Positions 1 to 10,619 of a stretch of 64,000 nt of DNA are shown here, one piece after another. Where the stretch lies: NCBI GenBank assembly GCA_900473915.1, contig UCNG01000007.1:58252-122251 (forward strand). Reading direction: 5' to 3'. The number at the start of each line of letters is the position of its first letter. Within the stretch, counting starts at the first letter, position 1. The notes under the pieces were generated by a model that was not told where the DNA came from, ran no database searches, and saw only the letters and a list, made by a program, of their open reading frames with translations. The DNA is from Hyphomicrobiales bacterium. GTDB lineage: Bacteria > Pseudomonadota > Alphaproteobacteria > Rhizobiales > Rhizobiaceae. The translations under genes were made by a program, and so were the position numbers.

Positions 1-699
1 GCGCTTGAGGAGATAGCCGCGCAAAGCCGGGGCTTGCTGCAAACGCGGCTGCGTCTGGGTATCATTCCTACTGTAGCACCTTATCTGGTTCCTGTTCTCA
101 TTCCGCTTTTGCGCGAACGGCATCCGTCATTCCGCCTTCAATTGCGGGAAAGCGTAACCGCCAAACTCCTCGATGAACTGCATGCTGGCGAAATCGATGC
201 CATGGTTGCCGCATTGCCGATTGATGATGAGCGACTTACGCAGAGAAAACTGTTTGATGATCGCTTTCTGATCGCGACTTCCACCAACGATCAAACGGTT
301 CTGTCCTCCCCCATGACACAGGACAATGTAGCTCTTGATCGTTTGCTCCTATTGGAGGAAGGACATTGTATGCGAGATCAGGCGCTTGCCGTTTGCTCGC
401 TACCCTCGCAGCGGCAGCTGGTAAAATATGGCGCCACCAGCATGACCACCCTTTTACAAATGGTGAGCCATGGTATGGGCCTTACGCTCATCCCAGAAAT
501 CGCGGTGCGCGCTGAAACACGCAGCAATCATATGCGTATCGTCCCGTTTGTAGGTGAACAGCCGAAGCGAGAGATCGCGCTATTCTGGCGGCGGCAGAGC
601 ATGCGTCGAAAGGACTTCAACGCCCTCGCCGACTGTATCGCCGAAAGCGCACAAAAATTGAAAGTAAATCTGGACGATCTCAACACCCTCGGATCGTAA
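1..699 (+). CDS. oxyR: OxyR-type LysR transcriptional regulator, 3' part
   Basis: The frame is already open at base 1 and 232 residues are visible, so the N-terminal DNA-binding domain lies outside the window. What remains is a LysR-type effector domain. A Cys at visible residue 123, in the setting EEGHCMRDQA, and a second Cys nine residues later match the spacing and surroundings of the peroxide-sensing pair Cys199/Cys208 of E. coli OxyR; the GMGLTLIP stretch further on fits too. Family role: a regulator that is oxidised by hydrogen peroxide to a disulfide form and then activates catalase and related genes. The next gene is a c-type cytochrome on the same strand, 86 bases away; no catalase gene is in view. 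Identity is firm at subfamily level; targets cannot be read from this sequence. Confidence 0.85.
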   Translation, partial: ALEEIAAQSRGLLQTRLRLGIIPTVAPYLVPVLIPLLRERHPSFRLQLRESVTAKLLDELHAGEIDAMVAALPIDDERLTQRKLFDDRFLIATSTNDQTVLSSPMTQDNVALDRLLLLEEGHCMRDQALAVCSLPSQRQLVKYGATSMTTLLQMVSHGMGLTLIPEIAVRAETRSNHMRIVPFVGEQPKREIALFWRRQSMRRKDFNALADCIAESAQKLKVNLDDLNTLGS

Positions 700-785
700 G
701 ACCGTCGCGCTCTTAAGGCTGCATTAAGCTTGAAAGCATAGCCACCCAACGTTTTGATTCTGAAACACATTGCCTGGAGGGGATA

Positions 786-1877
786 ATGAGGTGGTCTGAT
801 TTGGCGGCCTATGGTGCGGTCTTTTGCCTTAGCCTGGGATATTTCGCGGTGACGAGCGACAGTTCGCGATCGTCTGCACCGCCACGTACGAGCAACAATG
901 TCGCAAAGAGTGTGGCGACTGCGCCGCAAAGCACGCCGACGGCTGCAAACACACAAAGCGCGCCCGTGAAAGCCGCAGCGATTGAAGACGTGGCCTGGAA
1001 CATACCGGATCCAGATGCATTGCCTGACGACGCATGGGGACGCGTTGTGCGTCAGGGCCGCGATCTGATTACTGCGACTTATACGCATATTGGCCCGGAA
1101 GTAGCCGATGAAACGAAGCGTTTTGCGGGCAACAATCTTTCGTGCCAGAGCTGCCATCTGGAAGCAGGGACCAAGCAGTACGGATTGCCGCTGGTTGGAG
1201 TCTACGGGGACTTTCCACAATACCGTTCCCGTGAAGGACAAGTCGGCACGATTGAGGATCGCGTCAATGGGTGCATGACCCGGAGCCTGAATGGCAAAGC
1301 ACTCCCTATCGACTCCGCCGAGATGAAGGCAATGGTCGCCTATATCAAGTATGTATCCGCTGGCACGATTGTCGGTGAAAACACGAAGGGGCGCGGCTCT
1401 GGAAAAATGCCTGAATTGAAGCGCGCCGCCGACCCGGTGCGCGGGGAGAACCTCTATGCGGAAATCTGCGCCGCCTGTCATGGAGCGGACGGCCAAGGCA
1501 AACGTGTCGGCGTCGTGGGCGATGCAAAGGGTTATGAATTTCCGCCGCTTTGGGGACCGGATAGCTTCAACGATGGCGCAGGCATGAACCGGCTGATTTC
1601 AGCCGCGAATTTCATTCATGCCAACATGCCGAATGGCGTCTCTCTGGACGAGCCGCAGCTGGAGCCGGAAGATGCCTGGGACATTGCCGCCTTTTTCCAG
1701 TCGAAGCCGCGTCCGGCAAAAGCGGATCTGGACAGAGATTTCCCGAACCGGTTGGAAAAGCCGGTGGATGCCGGTTATGGCCCTTATGCCGACGACCTGC
1801 CCGCTCAAATGCACAAAGTTGGCCCATTTGACGAAATCAGAGCCGAAATCAAGAAGCTGAAGACAGTGACGAACTGA
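786..1877 (+). CDS. membrane-anchored dihaem cytochrome c, TsdA-like
   Basis: 363 residues. An N-terminal hydrophobic stretch (about residues 7-22) looks like an uncleaved anchor or signal and is followed by an Ala/Thr/Ser/Pro-rich linker to about residue 65. Two haem-binding motifs follow: CQSCH at 120-124 and CAACH at 228-232. Between them NGCMTRS places a Cys at 163; in thiosulfate dehydrogenase TsdA a Cys in the same setting is the unusual axial ligand of haem 1. The segments AGTKQYG, FPQYRSRE and FIHANMP are also TsdA-like. Likely role: periplasmic oxidation of thiosulfate to tetrathionate, or a related two-haem electron transfer. Start ATG has GGAGGGG close upstream. It ends in a bidirectional terminator shared with guaB. 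Substrate is inferred from family only. Confidence 0.8.
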   Translation: MRWSDLAAYGAVFCLSLGYFAVTSDSSRSSAPPRTSNNVAKSVATAPQSTPTAANTQSAPVKAAAIEDVAWNIPDPDALPDDAWGRVVRQGRDLITATYTHIGPEVADETKRFAGNNLSCQSCHLEAGTKQYGLPLVGVYGDFPQYRSREGQVGTIEDRVNGCMTRSLNGKALPIDSAEMKAMVAYIKYVSAGTIVGENTKGRGSGKMPELKRAADPVRGENLYAEICAACHGADGQGKRVGVVGDAKGYEFPPLWGPDSFNDGAGMNRLISAANFIHANMPNGVSLDEPQLEPEDAWDIAAFFQSKPRPAKADLDRDFPNRLEKPVDAGYGPYADDLPAQMHKVGPFDEIRAEIKKLKTVTN

Positions 1878-1882
1878 AAACG

Positions 1883-1915
1883 AAAAGGCGGCGCAATCGC
1901 GCCGCCTCCTTTTCA
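1883..1915. terminator. bidirectional terminator between cytochrome c and guaB
   Basis: A perfect 8-bp GGCGGCGC/GCGCCGCC stem with an AATC loop (1887-1906) is flanked by A-rich sequence on the left and CCTTTTC on the right. It can serve both converging genes. Confidence 0.8.
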
Positions 1916-1936
1916 TTTCACCGATGCGAAATGTTA

Positions 1937-3769
<1,833 letters not shown>

Positions 3770-4861
3770 ATGGATCGAAGAACATTTGCCATGTCGCTTG
3801 CAGGACTTGGAGCAATGCCCTTTGTCGTCAATGCAGCGTCGGCTGCTAACAGGGGAGGAGAAAGCGTGCTGGAACTTATGGGTGGAAGTATCACGGATGT
3901 ACCTGGCATCAAGCTGGGTCATCATACGCTGACAAAGCGTCCGACTGGCTGCACGGTTCTTCTGTGCGAAGAAGGCGCTTCTGCGGGCGTTGATGTGCGT
4001 GGTTCTGCACCGGGTACGCGCGAAACCGATCTGCTTGATCCGATCAATTATGTTCAGCAGGTTCAGGCTATCCTGCTTTCCGGCGGCAGCGCCTATGGTC
4101 TCGCAGCCGCGACTGGCGTCATGCGTTATCTTGAAGAAAACAATCTCGGCTTCAAGATCGGAAAAGGCGTTGTTCCTATTGTACCGGCGGCAATTCTCAT
4201 GGATTTGGGCGTCGGTGATTTTTCCGTCCGTCCCGATGAGGAAGCCGGCTATCTGGCATGCAAGGCGGCCAAAGCCGAGGCATCCGCAGAAGGCAATGTT
4301 GGCGCTGGCGCTGGCGCGACTGTCGGCAAAATGTTCGGCATGGATTACGCCATGAAGGGTGGTCTCGGTACGGCGAGCTACAAAGTGCCCGGCACTGAAA
4401 TCGTGGTCGGCGCAATTGTCGCTGTCAATGCTGTCGGCGATGTCTATGCGCCGAATTCACGCCAGATTCTGGCTGGCGCGCGGAGCAAGGACGGCAAGGG
4501 CTTCCGTGATACGATGTCAGCCATTATGCAGGGCCACGGCGTTGTCAAATCGGGCGGTGCCAATACAACGATTGGTGCAATAGCGACCAATGTCCCGTTC
4601 GACAAGGCTCAGCTCAAGAAGATCGCGGGCATGGCACATGACGGCTTTGCGCGCACGATCAATCCGATCCATACGATGTGGGACGGCGACACGATCTTCG
4701 CACTGTCCACAGGCAAAGCAACACGCGTGGAAGCCGATGTCACTGCCATTGGTGCGATCGCCGCGACCGTCATGGCGGAAGCAGTGGCGCGCGCAGTCGT
4801 CAACGCGGACAGCCTTAAGGACCTGAATCTGCCTGCATATAAGGATTTTGCCCCGCAATAA
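3770..4861 (+). CDS. P1 family (DmpA/S58-type) peptidase with Tat-like signal
   Basis: 363 residues. The first ~27 residues (MDRRTFAMSLAG..., then ANAASA-like end) form a signal sequence with two adjacent arginines, compatible with Tat export, so the enzyme is probably periplasmic. The mature part starts ITDVPGIKLGHHT and contains SGGSAYGLAAATG and the GGANTTIGAIATN stretch (residues 262-274), the region in which DmpA-type aminopeptidases cut themselves to expose an N-terminal Ser/Thr nucleophile; here Thr266/Thr267 are the candidates. Family role: N-terminal nucleophile aminopeptidase acting on D- or beta-amino-acid amides or peptides. GGAGGAG precedes the ATG. Single gene. Substrate cannot be predicted. 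Confidence 0.88.
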   Translation: MDRRTFAMSLAGLGAMPFVVNAASAANRGGESVLELMGGSITDVPGIKLGHHTLTKRPTGCTVLLCEEGASAGVDVRGSAPGTRETDLLDPINYVQQVQAILLSGGSAYGLAAATGVMRYLEENNLGFKIGKGVVPIVPAAILMDLGVGDFSVRPDEEAGYLACKAAKAEASAEGNVGAGAGATVGKMFGMDYAMKGGLGTASYKVPGTEIVVGAIVAVNAVGDVYAPNSRQILAGARSKDGKGFRDTMSAIMQGHGVVKSGGANTTIGAIATNVPFDKAQLKKIAGMAHDGFARTINPIHTMWDGDTIFALSTGKATRVEADVTAIGAIAATVMAEAVARAVVNADSLKDLNLPAYKDFAPQ

Positions 4862-4912
4862 GGTACCTATCTTCTGTTGTAATTCGACACCCGCAGAGAC
4901 AGTCTTGGCGGG

Positions 4913-4953
4913 CTATAGAAGCATGTTCTTTGCAGGAGCGAATCCTTCTATAG
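4913..4953. repeat. perfect 9-bp inverted repeat just before mutL
   Basis: CTATAGAAG (4913-4921) and CTTCTATAG (4945-4953) are exact complements separated by 23 bases. The loop contains CAGGAG, the only strong ribosome-binding-like sequence near mutL, although it is 22 bases from the ATG. The repeat ends 7 bases before the start codon. It could be an operator or an mRNA hairpin affecting mutL translation. Confidence 0.6.
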
Positions 4954-4960
4954 TGCGCCC

Positions 4961-6841
4961 ATGCCAATTCGACACTTAAGCGAAACCATCATTAACCAGA
5001 TCGCGGCGGGGGAAGTCATTGAGCGCCCCGCCAGCGTCATCAAGGAACTTGTCGAGAATGCCATCGACGCCGGTGCGACCCGTATTGAGGTCGTGACGGG
5101 CGGCGGCGGCAAGACATTGCTGCGTGTGATCGATAATGGTTCGGGAATTCCGGTCGATGAGCTTCCATTGGCAGTTTCCCGCCACTGCACCTCCAAACTT
5201 TCCGATGATGTGCACGATATCCGCGCACTTGGATTTCGTGGAGAAGCTCTGCCATCTATTGGCTCGGTGGCAAAACTGACCCTCAAATCCCGTCCGCAGG
5301 ATGCGGACTCCGGTTTCGAAGTTTCGGTCTCCGGCGGACATCTCGATGGTCCCCGTCCCTCCGCGCTGAACCGCGGAACAATTGCCGAGGTGCGCGATCT
5401 TTTCTATGCGACACCGGCCCGTCTCAAATTCATGAAGACAGATCGTGCGGAAGCGTCAGCGATAACCGATGTCGTCAAGCGCATCGCGATTGCTTTCCCG
5501 CATGTCCGTTTTTCGCTTGCAGGCACCGACAGAACACCGCTGGAATTGGCTGCAACCGGTAGTGGCGCGGAAGCAACGCTTGAGCGTATCAATCAGGTTC
5601 TGGGAAAAGAATTCGGCGAAAACGCGCTTGCCATCGACGCCGAGCGTGACGGCGTGCGTCTGGCTGGGTTCGTCGGCATTCCCTCCCATAATCGCGGCAA
5701 TGCCCTTCATCAGTTCGCCTATGTGAACGGTCGTCCGGTGCGTGACAAGCAACTTTTCGGCGCGCTGCGCGGGGCCTATGCAGATGTCATGGCGCGTGAC
5801 CGCCATCCGGTCGCGGTCCTGTTCCTGACGCTGGACCCGGCATTGGTTGACGTCAATGTGCATCCCGCCAAGGCTGATGTGCGTTTTCGCGATCCGGGCC
5901 TCGTGCGCGGATTGATCGTTGGAGCGATCAAACAGGCACTCGCGCAATCGGGCATTCGGCCTGCTACCAGCGGTGCAGACGCCATGCTGCAAGCTTTCCG
6001 GGCGGAAGGGGTGCGGCCTTCCCCGCCATCCTTCACATCGCGTCCCGCTTCGACAGGCTATGCATCCGGGGCTTGGCGCCCCGCAACCTCAACAGCCAGA
6101 ACCGAATGGTCGCCACAGACTGCACATCCTGCTCATAGACCGCTCGATCTGGGAGCATCATCATCTTTCCAGGAAAGTGAGCAGGCGATACTCGCCGCCA
6201 TCAATATGCCTGCTGCGGATGCCCGCGCGACGCTTGAAGAAATACCGGCGGAACTCCAGCAAAAACCCCTTGGTGCCGCGCGAGCGCAGATCCATGCCAA
6301 TTATATCGTATCCCAGACGGAAGACAGTCTCGTTATCGTGGACCAGCATGCAGCGCACGAACGCCTTGTTTACGAAGCGCTGAAAAACGCCCTGCATTCC
6401 CGTCCCATACCAGGTCAAATGCTGCTGATTCCCGAGATCGTGGATTTGCCTGAAGAAGACGCCGAACGGCTGGCAACCCACGCAGAAACACTTGCACGCT
6501 TTGGCCTTGGAATTGAGCAATTCGGGCCAGGTGCTATTGCGGTGCGTGAAACGCCTGCAATGCTGGGTGAAATGAACGCGCAGCAACTGATCCGCGATCT
6601 GTCGGATGAGATAGCGGAGCATGATACTTCCGATGGCTTGAAAGCCATGCTGAACCATGTGGCCGCAACCATGGCTTGCCACGGTTCCGTGCGTTCGGGA
6701 CGGCGGTTAAAACCTGAAGAAATGAATGCACTCCTGCGTGAAATGGAGGCAACTCCCGGCTCAGGCACCTGTAATCACGGGCGCCCGACCTATATCGAAC
6801 TGAAACTGACAGATATCGAACGGCTTTTTGGCAGGCGCTGA
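4961..6841 (+). CDS. mutL: DNA mismatch repair protein MutL, endonuclease type
   Basis: 626 residues. GHKL ATPase N-terminus: [10 protein letters not shown] near 26-36, DNGSGI, and [11 protein letters not shown] Pro/Ser/Thr-rich linker of about 100 residues (near 340-440) leads to the dimerisation domain. The C-terminal domain carries [12 protein letters not shown] at 461-472, matching the DQHA(X)2E(X)4E metal-binding endonuclease motif, plus ACHGSVRSG and CNHGRPTY. That makes it the nicking type of MutL found in bacteria that lack MutH and Dam-directed repair. The ATG is the only in-frame start before the conserved N-terminus; an inverted repeat sits directly upstream. A DUF2093 gene follows after 82 bases on the same strand. 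Confidence 0.97.
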   Translation: MPIRHLSETIINQIAAGEVIERPASVIKELVENAIDAGATRIEVVTGGGGKTLLRVIDNGSGIPVDELPLAVSRHCTSKLSDDVHDIRALGFRGEALPSIGSVAKLTLKSRPQDADSGFEVSVSGGHLDGPRPSALNRGTIAEVRDLFYATPARLKFMKTDRAEASAITDVVKRIAIAFPHVRFSLAGTDRTPLELAATGSGAEATLERINQVLGKEFGENALAIDAERDGVRLAGFVGIPSHNRGNALHQFAYVNGRPVRDKQLFGALRGAYADVMARDRHPVAVLFLTLDPALVDVNVHPAKADVRFRDPGLVRGLIVGAIKQALAQSGIRPATSGADAMLQAFRAEGVRPSPPSFTSRPASTGYASGAWRPATSTARTEWSPQTAHPAHRPLDLGASSSFQESEQAILAAINMPAADARATLEEIPAELQQKPLGAARAQIHANYIVSQTEDSLVIVDQHAAHERLVYEALKNALHSRPIPGQMLLIPEIVDLPEEDAERLATHAETLARFGLGIEQFGPGAIAVRETPAMLGEMNAQQLIRDLSDEIAEHDTSDGLKAMLNHVAATMACHGSVRSGRRLKPEEMNALLREMEATPGSGTCNHGRPTYIELKLTDIERLFGRR

Positions 6842-6923
6842 TAGAATTGCCGCCAGGCAGCACAGTACGCTGCTGGACGCAATGCCCTGTGCTTGCTAGA
6901 GTCCTCAATAGAGGTTTAGACAC

Positions 6924-7160
6924 ATGAATAGATTTGAATCCCCCCGTTCGTCCGAAGCGGTTTTGCGCTATCTCGATGGTGATTATGAGATTGTCAGGCA
7001 CGGCGCCTATGTCGCATGTGCAGTGACGGGTGCCCATATCCCGCTGGATGAGTTGAAATATTGGAGCGTCTCGCGCCAGGAGCCTTATGCAACCGGCCTG
7101 ATTTCTTTCGAGCGCGAGCTTGAAGTCAATCCTGAATTGCGCAGCCGCAAGAAGGCTTAA
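6924..7160 (+). CDS. DUF2093 domain-containing protein
   Basis: 78 residues, acidic N-half and basic C-terminus, no membrane segment or signal. It matches the small DUF2093 family of Hyphomicrobiales (core LRYLDGDYEIVRHGAYV and IPLDELKYWSV). Function unknown. GAGG precedes the ATG. Its stop codon overlaps the stop of the convergent lpxK gene by four bases, so the two transcripts must share or overlap 3' ends. It follows mutL closely and may be cotranscribed with it. Confidence 0.85.
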   Translation: MNRFESPRSSEAVLRYLDGDYEIVRHGAYVACAVTGAHIPLDELKYWSVSRQEPYATGLISFERELEVNPELRSRKKA

Positions 7161-8188
7161 AATTTACTCATAATACGGCTTTTGAAACGCTCGACGACCG
7201 TATCCAGAATGCGGTGAAGAGCATCGCCGCGGTCAAATTTAAGATCGACGTCGAGGACAGCGAGTTTCGCCAGAAATCCTGCGGGAACGCCGATCATCGT
7301 TGCCAGACGCACCTGATCTTTTGCCGTGGTAATCAGTCCCAATCCTTGACGGCGAGCCGTATCGATCAGGCTGCGAATATCGTCCGCATCGAAACTGTGA
7401 TGATCCGGGAACGAGCGAGTTTCAACAATCTCGCCGCCTGCTTCGGCAACGCTCACATAGAATTTTTCGGGATTACCAATGCCCGCGAATGCAAGCCAGC
7501 GATTGCCCGCCACAGGTGCGATAGAGGACGGCTCAAGCCTGGCTTCATAAATCGGCCTACCGGCTCGCGCTGCCTGACGAATAACGAAATCAGCACCATC
7601 GCCCTTGCCTATGCGAAGCAAAGCGTCTGCCTTGCGCATCTGGTCTGTTAGTGGAGCCCGCAAGGGACCGGCCGGTATGACTCTGCCGTTGCCAATACCC
7701 CGCGCGGCATCCACCACCAGCAGCGAAAAATCAGCAAAAAGCCGAGCGCTCTGAAAGCCATCATCCATGATGATGAAATCACAGCCGAGTGTCTGTAGAT
7801 GTTGAGCTGACTTCAGTCGATCAGGACAGAGTGCTACCAACGCATGACGTGCTAGCAGGAGTGGTTCATCCCCAACATAGCGAGCGCTATCCTGGGCGAT
7901 ATCAACGACGTGCAGTCCCTTATAGGCACCGCCATATCCACGCGAGACAATTCCGGGCTTAAACCCCCGCGCCTTTGCTCCTTCTGCAAAAGCAATTGCG
8001 GTCGGTGTTTTCCCCGCTCCGCCGACAGTAAAATTACCTATGCAAAGAACGGGCAAAGAAATCTTCGGTGGTTCAGCTTTCAGAAGCCGACGTCCAGCCA
8101 CTGCGCCGTAAAGCCAGGCAGCGGGTGCCAATGACAAGGCGCGCCAATCAGGTTTTCCCCACCAGAATGGCGGCGCCTCGCTCGTCAT
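7157..8188 (-). CDS. lpxK: tetraacyldisaccharide 4'-kinase
   Basis: 343 residues. It phosphorylates the 4' position of the lipid A disaccharide at the inner membrane to give lipid IVA. A Walker A-like loop sits in GNFTVGGAGKTPTA near residue 52-65, followed by SRGYGG and VGDEPLLLA, and IMDDGFQ, all LpxK hallmarks. The ATG lies two bases after the waaA stop, so translation is probably coupled. It is the last gene of the left-running lipid A operon and overlaps the DUF2093 stop codon. Confidence 0.95.
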   Translation of the reverse strand: MTSEAPPFWWGKPDWRALSLAPAAWLYGAVAGRRLLKAEPPKISLPVLCIGNFTVGGAGKTPTAIAFAEGAKARGFKPGIVSRGYGGAYKGLHVVDIAQDSARYVGDEPLLLARHALVALCPDRLKSAQHLQTLGCDFIIMDDGFQSARLFADFSLLVVDAARGIGNGRVIPAGPLRAPLTDQMRKADALLRIGKGDGADFVIRQAARAGRPIYEARLEPSSIAPVAGNRWLAFAGIGNPEKFYVSVAEAGGEIVETRSFPDHHSFDADDIRSLIDTARRQGLGLITTAKDQVRLATMIGVPAGFLAKLAVLDVDLKFDRGDALHRILDTVVERFKSRIMSKF

Positions 8189-8190
8189 GC

Positions 8191-9531
8191 TCAGAACCCG
8201 TCCGGCCGATAGGCTGCATCATTGCGGTTGCCCGGCAGTTGCGCCTGCAAAATCAATGGCTGGATAAACGGCTCAAGTGTTCCAAGCGTACGGTCCAGCG
8301 CGCCGCGCATATCCCTCACTGTATTCACCCCCGCATTGATCATTGCGCGAAGGTGCTGGGGATTATTGAACAGGAAATTGACCGCTCCCGCCAGCATGTT
8401 GCGATCCTTCACAATGCGTGCGCCGCCGTTTTTGATGAGGCGCTGGAAGGATTCCCGGAAATTCTGGACGTTCCGCCCCGTTAGTACGGCAGTTCCCATC
8501 ATTGCCGGTTCAAGCGGATTATGTCCGCCTTCCTTGGTGAGTGAATTACCAATAAACGCTATCTCGGTCAGCTGGAGATACAGCCCCATCTCTCCAATTG
8601 TGTCTCCCAAAAGGATATCGGTGTCGGCTTCAATCAGCTCACTGGTGCTGCGTCGCGCAACCTTCAGTCCCTTTTCAACCAGCATAGCCTCGATGGCTGG
8701 AGCGCGATCCGGATGACGTGGCACAATGATGGTAACAAGATGCGGATAACGCACCTTCAGCATCTGATGGACTTCAGCCGCGATTGCTTCTTCTCCGTCG
8801 TGAGTGGAGATAGCGGCCCATGTCCGCCTTCCGGCGATCTGGCGTTGCAATGCGACCAACACCTGCGGATCAGCAGGCGGAGGGTTCGTGTCCACCTTGA
8901 GATTGCCTGAAACACTCACGGGGCGCGCACCGAGCGCCCGAAAGCGATCTGCATCGAGTTCCGACTGCGCAACCACATAGGCAAAATTTTCAAAGAGCGC
9001 CTCCGCCAAAGCCGGCCTCTTCTGCCAGGAAGCAAAGGAACGATCAGACATGCGCCCATTGACCAGAACCTGCGGCGTATGCCGACTGCTGAGCGCAAGC
9101 ACCGTTGCTGGCCAGACTTCGGACTCACAGCCAATAGCAAGATCCGGTTTCCAGTGGTTGAGAAACTTGTTCAGCGCAGGCTGCAAATCCAGCGGCGCAT
9201 ATTGGTGGATAACCTTATGGCCTAGATGATCAGCGACAAATTTTGCCGAGGTCACGGTCCCCGTCGTCAACACGATATGAATACCGGTTGCCGCAATCCG
9301 CTCGATCAACGGTGCGATAGCAACGGTCTCTCCCACACTTGCCGCATGTGCCCAGATAACTGGTCCTTGCGGACGTATGATGGCAGATTTGCCGTAGCGC
9401 TCGCCGCGACGCAACCGTTCTTCCTTGCCGCGCGATGCGCGGTAGGCAATGTAAGGGCCCATGAAAGGATAAGCCGCAGAGCCGAGTGCACGGTAGGCAG
9501 ACAAGATATTGCGCGCCCAGCGTTCGCTCAT
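8191..9531 (-). CDS. waaA: 3-deoxy-D-manno-octulosonic acid transferase
   Basis: 446 residues. WaaA (KdtA, glycosyltransferase family 30) adds Kdo from CMP-Kdo to lipid IVA, linking lipid A to the LPS core. An N-terminal hydrophobic region (about 10-30) anchors it to the inner membrane. Conserved points: WAHAASVGE, the ESEVWP motif around 137-142, NGRMSDRS, and GGHNPLEPA in the donor-binding half. Its ATG overlaps the stop of the upstream acyltransferase gene (ATGA), and lpxK follows after two bases, so the three genes form one translational unit. Confidence 0.95.
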   Translation of the reverse strand: MSERWARNILSAYRALGSAAYPFMGPYIAYRASRGKEERLRRGERYGKSAIIRPQGPVIWAHAASVGETVAIAPLIERIAATGIHIVLTTGTVTSAKFVADHLGHKVIHQYAPLDLQPALNKFLNHWKPDLAIGCESEVWPATVLALSSRHTPQVLVNGRMSDRSFASWQKRPALAEALFENFAYVVAQSELDADRFRALGARPVSVSGNLKVDTNPPPADPQVLVALQRQIAGRRTWAAISTHDGEEAIAAEVHQMLKVRYPHLVTIIVPRHPDRAPAIEAMLVEKGLKVARRSTSELIEADTDILLGDTIGEMGLYLQLTEIAFIGNSLTKEGGHNPLEPAMMGTAVLTGRNVQNFRESFQRLIKNGGARIVKDRNMLAGAVNFLFNNPQHLRAMINAGVNTVRDMRGALDRTLGTLEPFIQPLILQAQLPGNRNDAAYRPDGF

Positions 9532-10301
9532 TTCGCTTTCTCCAACGCTGCATAGGCCTTGGTCGTCGCGTCGTTGAGTTGGCGCGTCAGCTCCATGCGT
9601 TTTTCTTCCAGTTGCGTTTCATCGGCATCAGCAGCGACCCATACGTTTTCGCCACGTACGATAATCGAACGCCCAAAGGGCAGCGGAATCGTCGTCTTAT
9701 CCCAAGACTTTTGCAGAACATGGTTCCGCGAGAAAGCATAAGCAACCGGTATTATCGGGCGACCGGACAATTTCGCCAATAAAATGATACCATCTCCGGC
9801 CTCACGCGCCTTGCCATGCGCAATGTCTGCAATTATCGACGCCGACTGACCTTTTTTTAGCGCATTCTTTAATGTCAGGAGTGCTCGCGCCCCACCCTTT
9901 TCAGGCTTGGAACGCGAACCGCGTCCGCCGGAACCGCGCACTGTCAACAATCCTAGTTTTTCCGCAACGCGAGCGTTCAGCTCCGCATCGGCACTGCGGG
10001 AAAACATGGCGACCAGTTCAATTCCCTTGGGGCAGATGAACGGCCCCATAAGATGCTGTCCATGCCAAAAGGTCACGATGAAAGGATCATCCTTGCCAAC
10101 GAGCGCTTGCGGATCGGCAGATTCCTTCAGACGTGAATTGGTGAGATAGACAAATTTGAAGTAAGCGGTGATCAGCCACACAAGTACGGATTTGACCACC
10201 GCAGACTGCGCCAGCGGCCCGCGAATGCGCCGCCAGAAGCGCTTCGCGAACCCTTGCTTCTTACGCCCGACGTTCTGGCCCGGGCTATCTCCGCTGTGCA
10301 T
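9528..10301 (-). CDS. DUF374-type lysophospholipid acyltransferase family protein
   Basis: 257 residues from the chosen ATG. The frame is open further upstream to 10427, but that would run over the DUF4170 gene, so the start is put at MHSGDSPGQN just after it. A hydrophobic segment near residues 32-50 suggests membrane attachment. FWHGQHLMGPFI and GSGGRGSRSKPEKGGA fit the DUF374 branch of the LPLAT acyltransferases. In related bacteria such genes sit beside waaA and are thought to acylate a lipid or lipid A precursor. The acceptor here is unknown. Stop overlaps the waaA start by four bases. Confidence 0.85.
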   Translation of the reverse strand: MHSGDSPGQNVGRKKQGFAKRFWRRIRGPLAQSAVVKSVLVWLITAYFKFVYLTNSRLKESADPQALVGKDDPFIVTFWHGQHLMGPFICPKGIELVAMFSRSADAELNARVAEKLGLLTVRGSGGRGSRSKPEKGGARALLTLKNALKKGQSASIIADIAHGKAREAGDGIILLAKLSGRPIIPVAYAFSRNHVLQKSWDKTTIPLPFGRSIIVRGENVWVAADADETQLEEKRMELTRQLNDATTKAYAALEKAK

Positions 10302-10318
10302 CCGGTATTGGCCGCAGC

Positions 10319-10570
10319 TTAGTCCGCCTTCAATGTCACGCCTTCCGGGTCGAGCAACCGATGCAGGTGCACGATGAAATAGCGCATGTGAGCATTGTCT
10401 ACCGTTTGCTGGGCCTTGGACTTCCACGCAGTCTTGGCCGTTTCATAATCCGGATAGATGCCGACAATATCGAGGTTTTCAAGATCACGGAATTCAACGG
10501 TGCCAAGTTTTTTCAACTCGCCGCCAAACACCAGATGAAGAAGCTGCTTTTTGTCGCCTTCGACGCTCAT
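10319..10570 (-). CDS. DUF4170 domain-containing protein
   Basis: 83 residues from MSVEGDKKQL, chosen because the family starts there and AGGG lies upstream; the frame is open to 10636. Small soluble protein with no signal, with the family features LHLVFGGEL, IVGIYPDYETAKTAWK and MRYFIVHLHRLLDPE. Function unknown. It sits between the CysQ-like gene and the acyltransferase gene on the same strand with short gaps, so it belongs to the same envelope operon. The order next to waaA and lpxK recurs in relatives, as far as I recall. Confidence 0.85.
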   Translation of the reverse strand: MSVEGDKKQLLHLVFGGELKKLGTVEFRDLENLDIVGIYPDYETAKTAWKSKAQQTVDNAHMRYFIVHLHRLLDPEGVTLKAD

Positions 10571-10619
10571 GACAATTATCCCTGAACAAATTTGGTTCGC
10601 GGCATGATTAACCCAAGGG

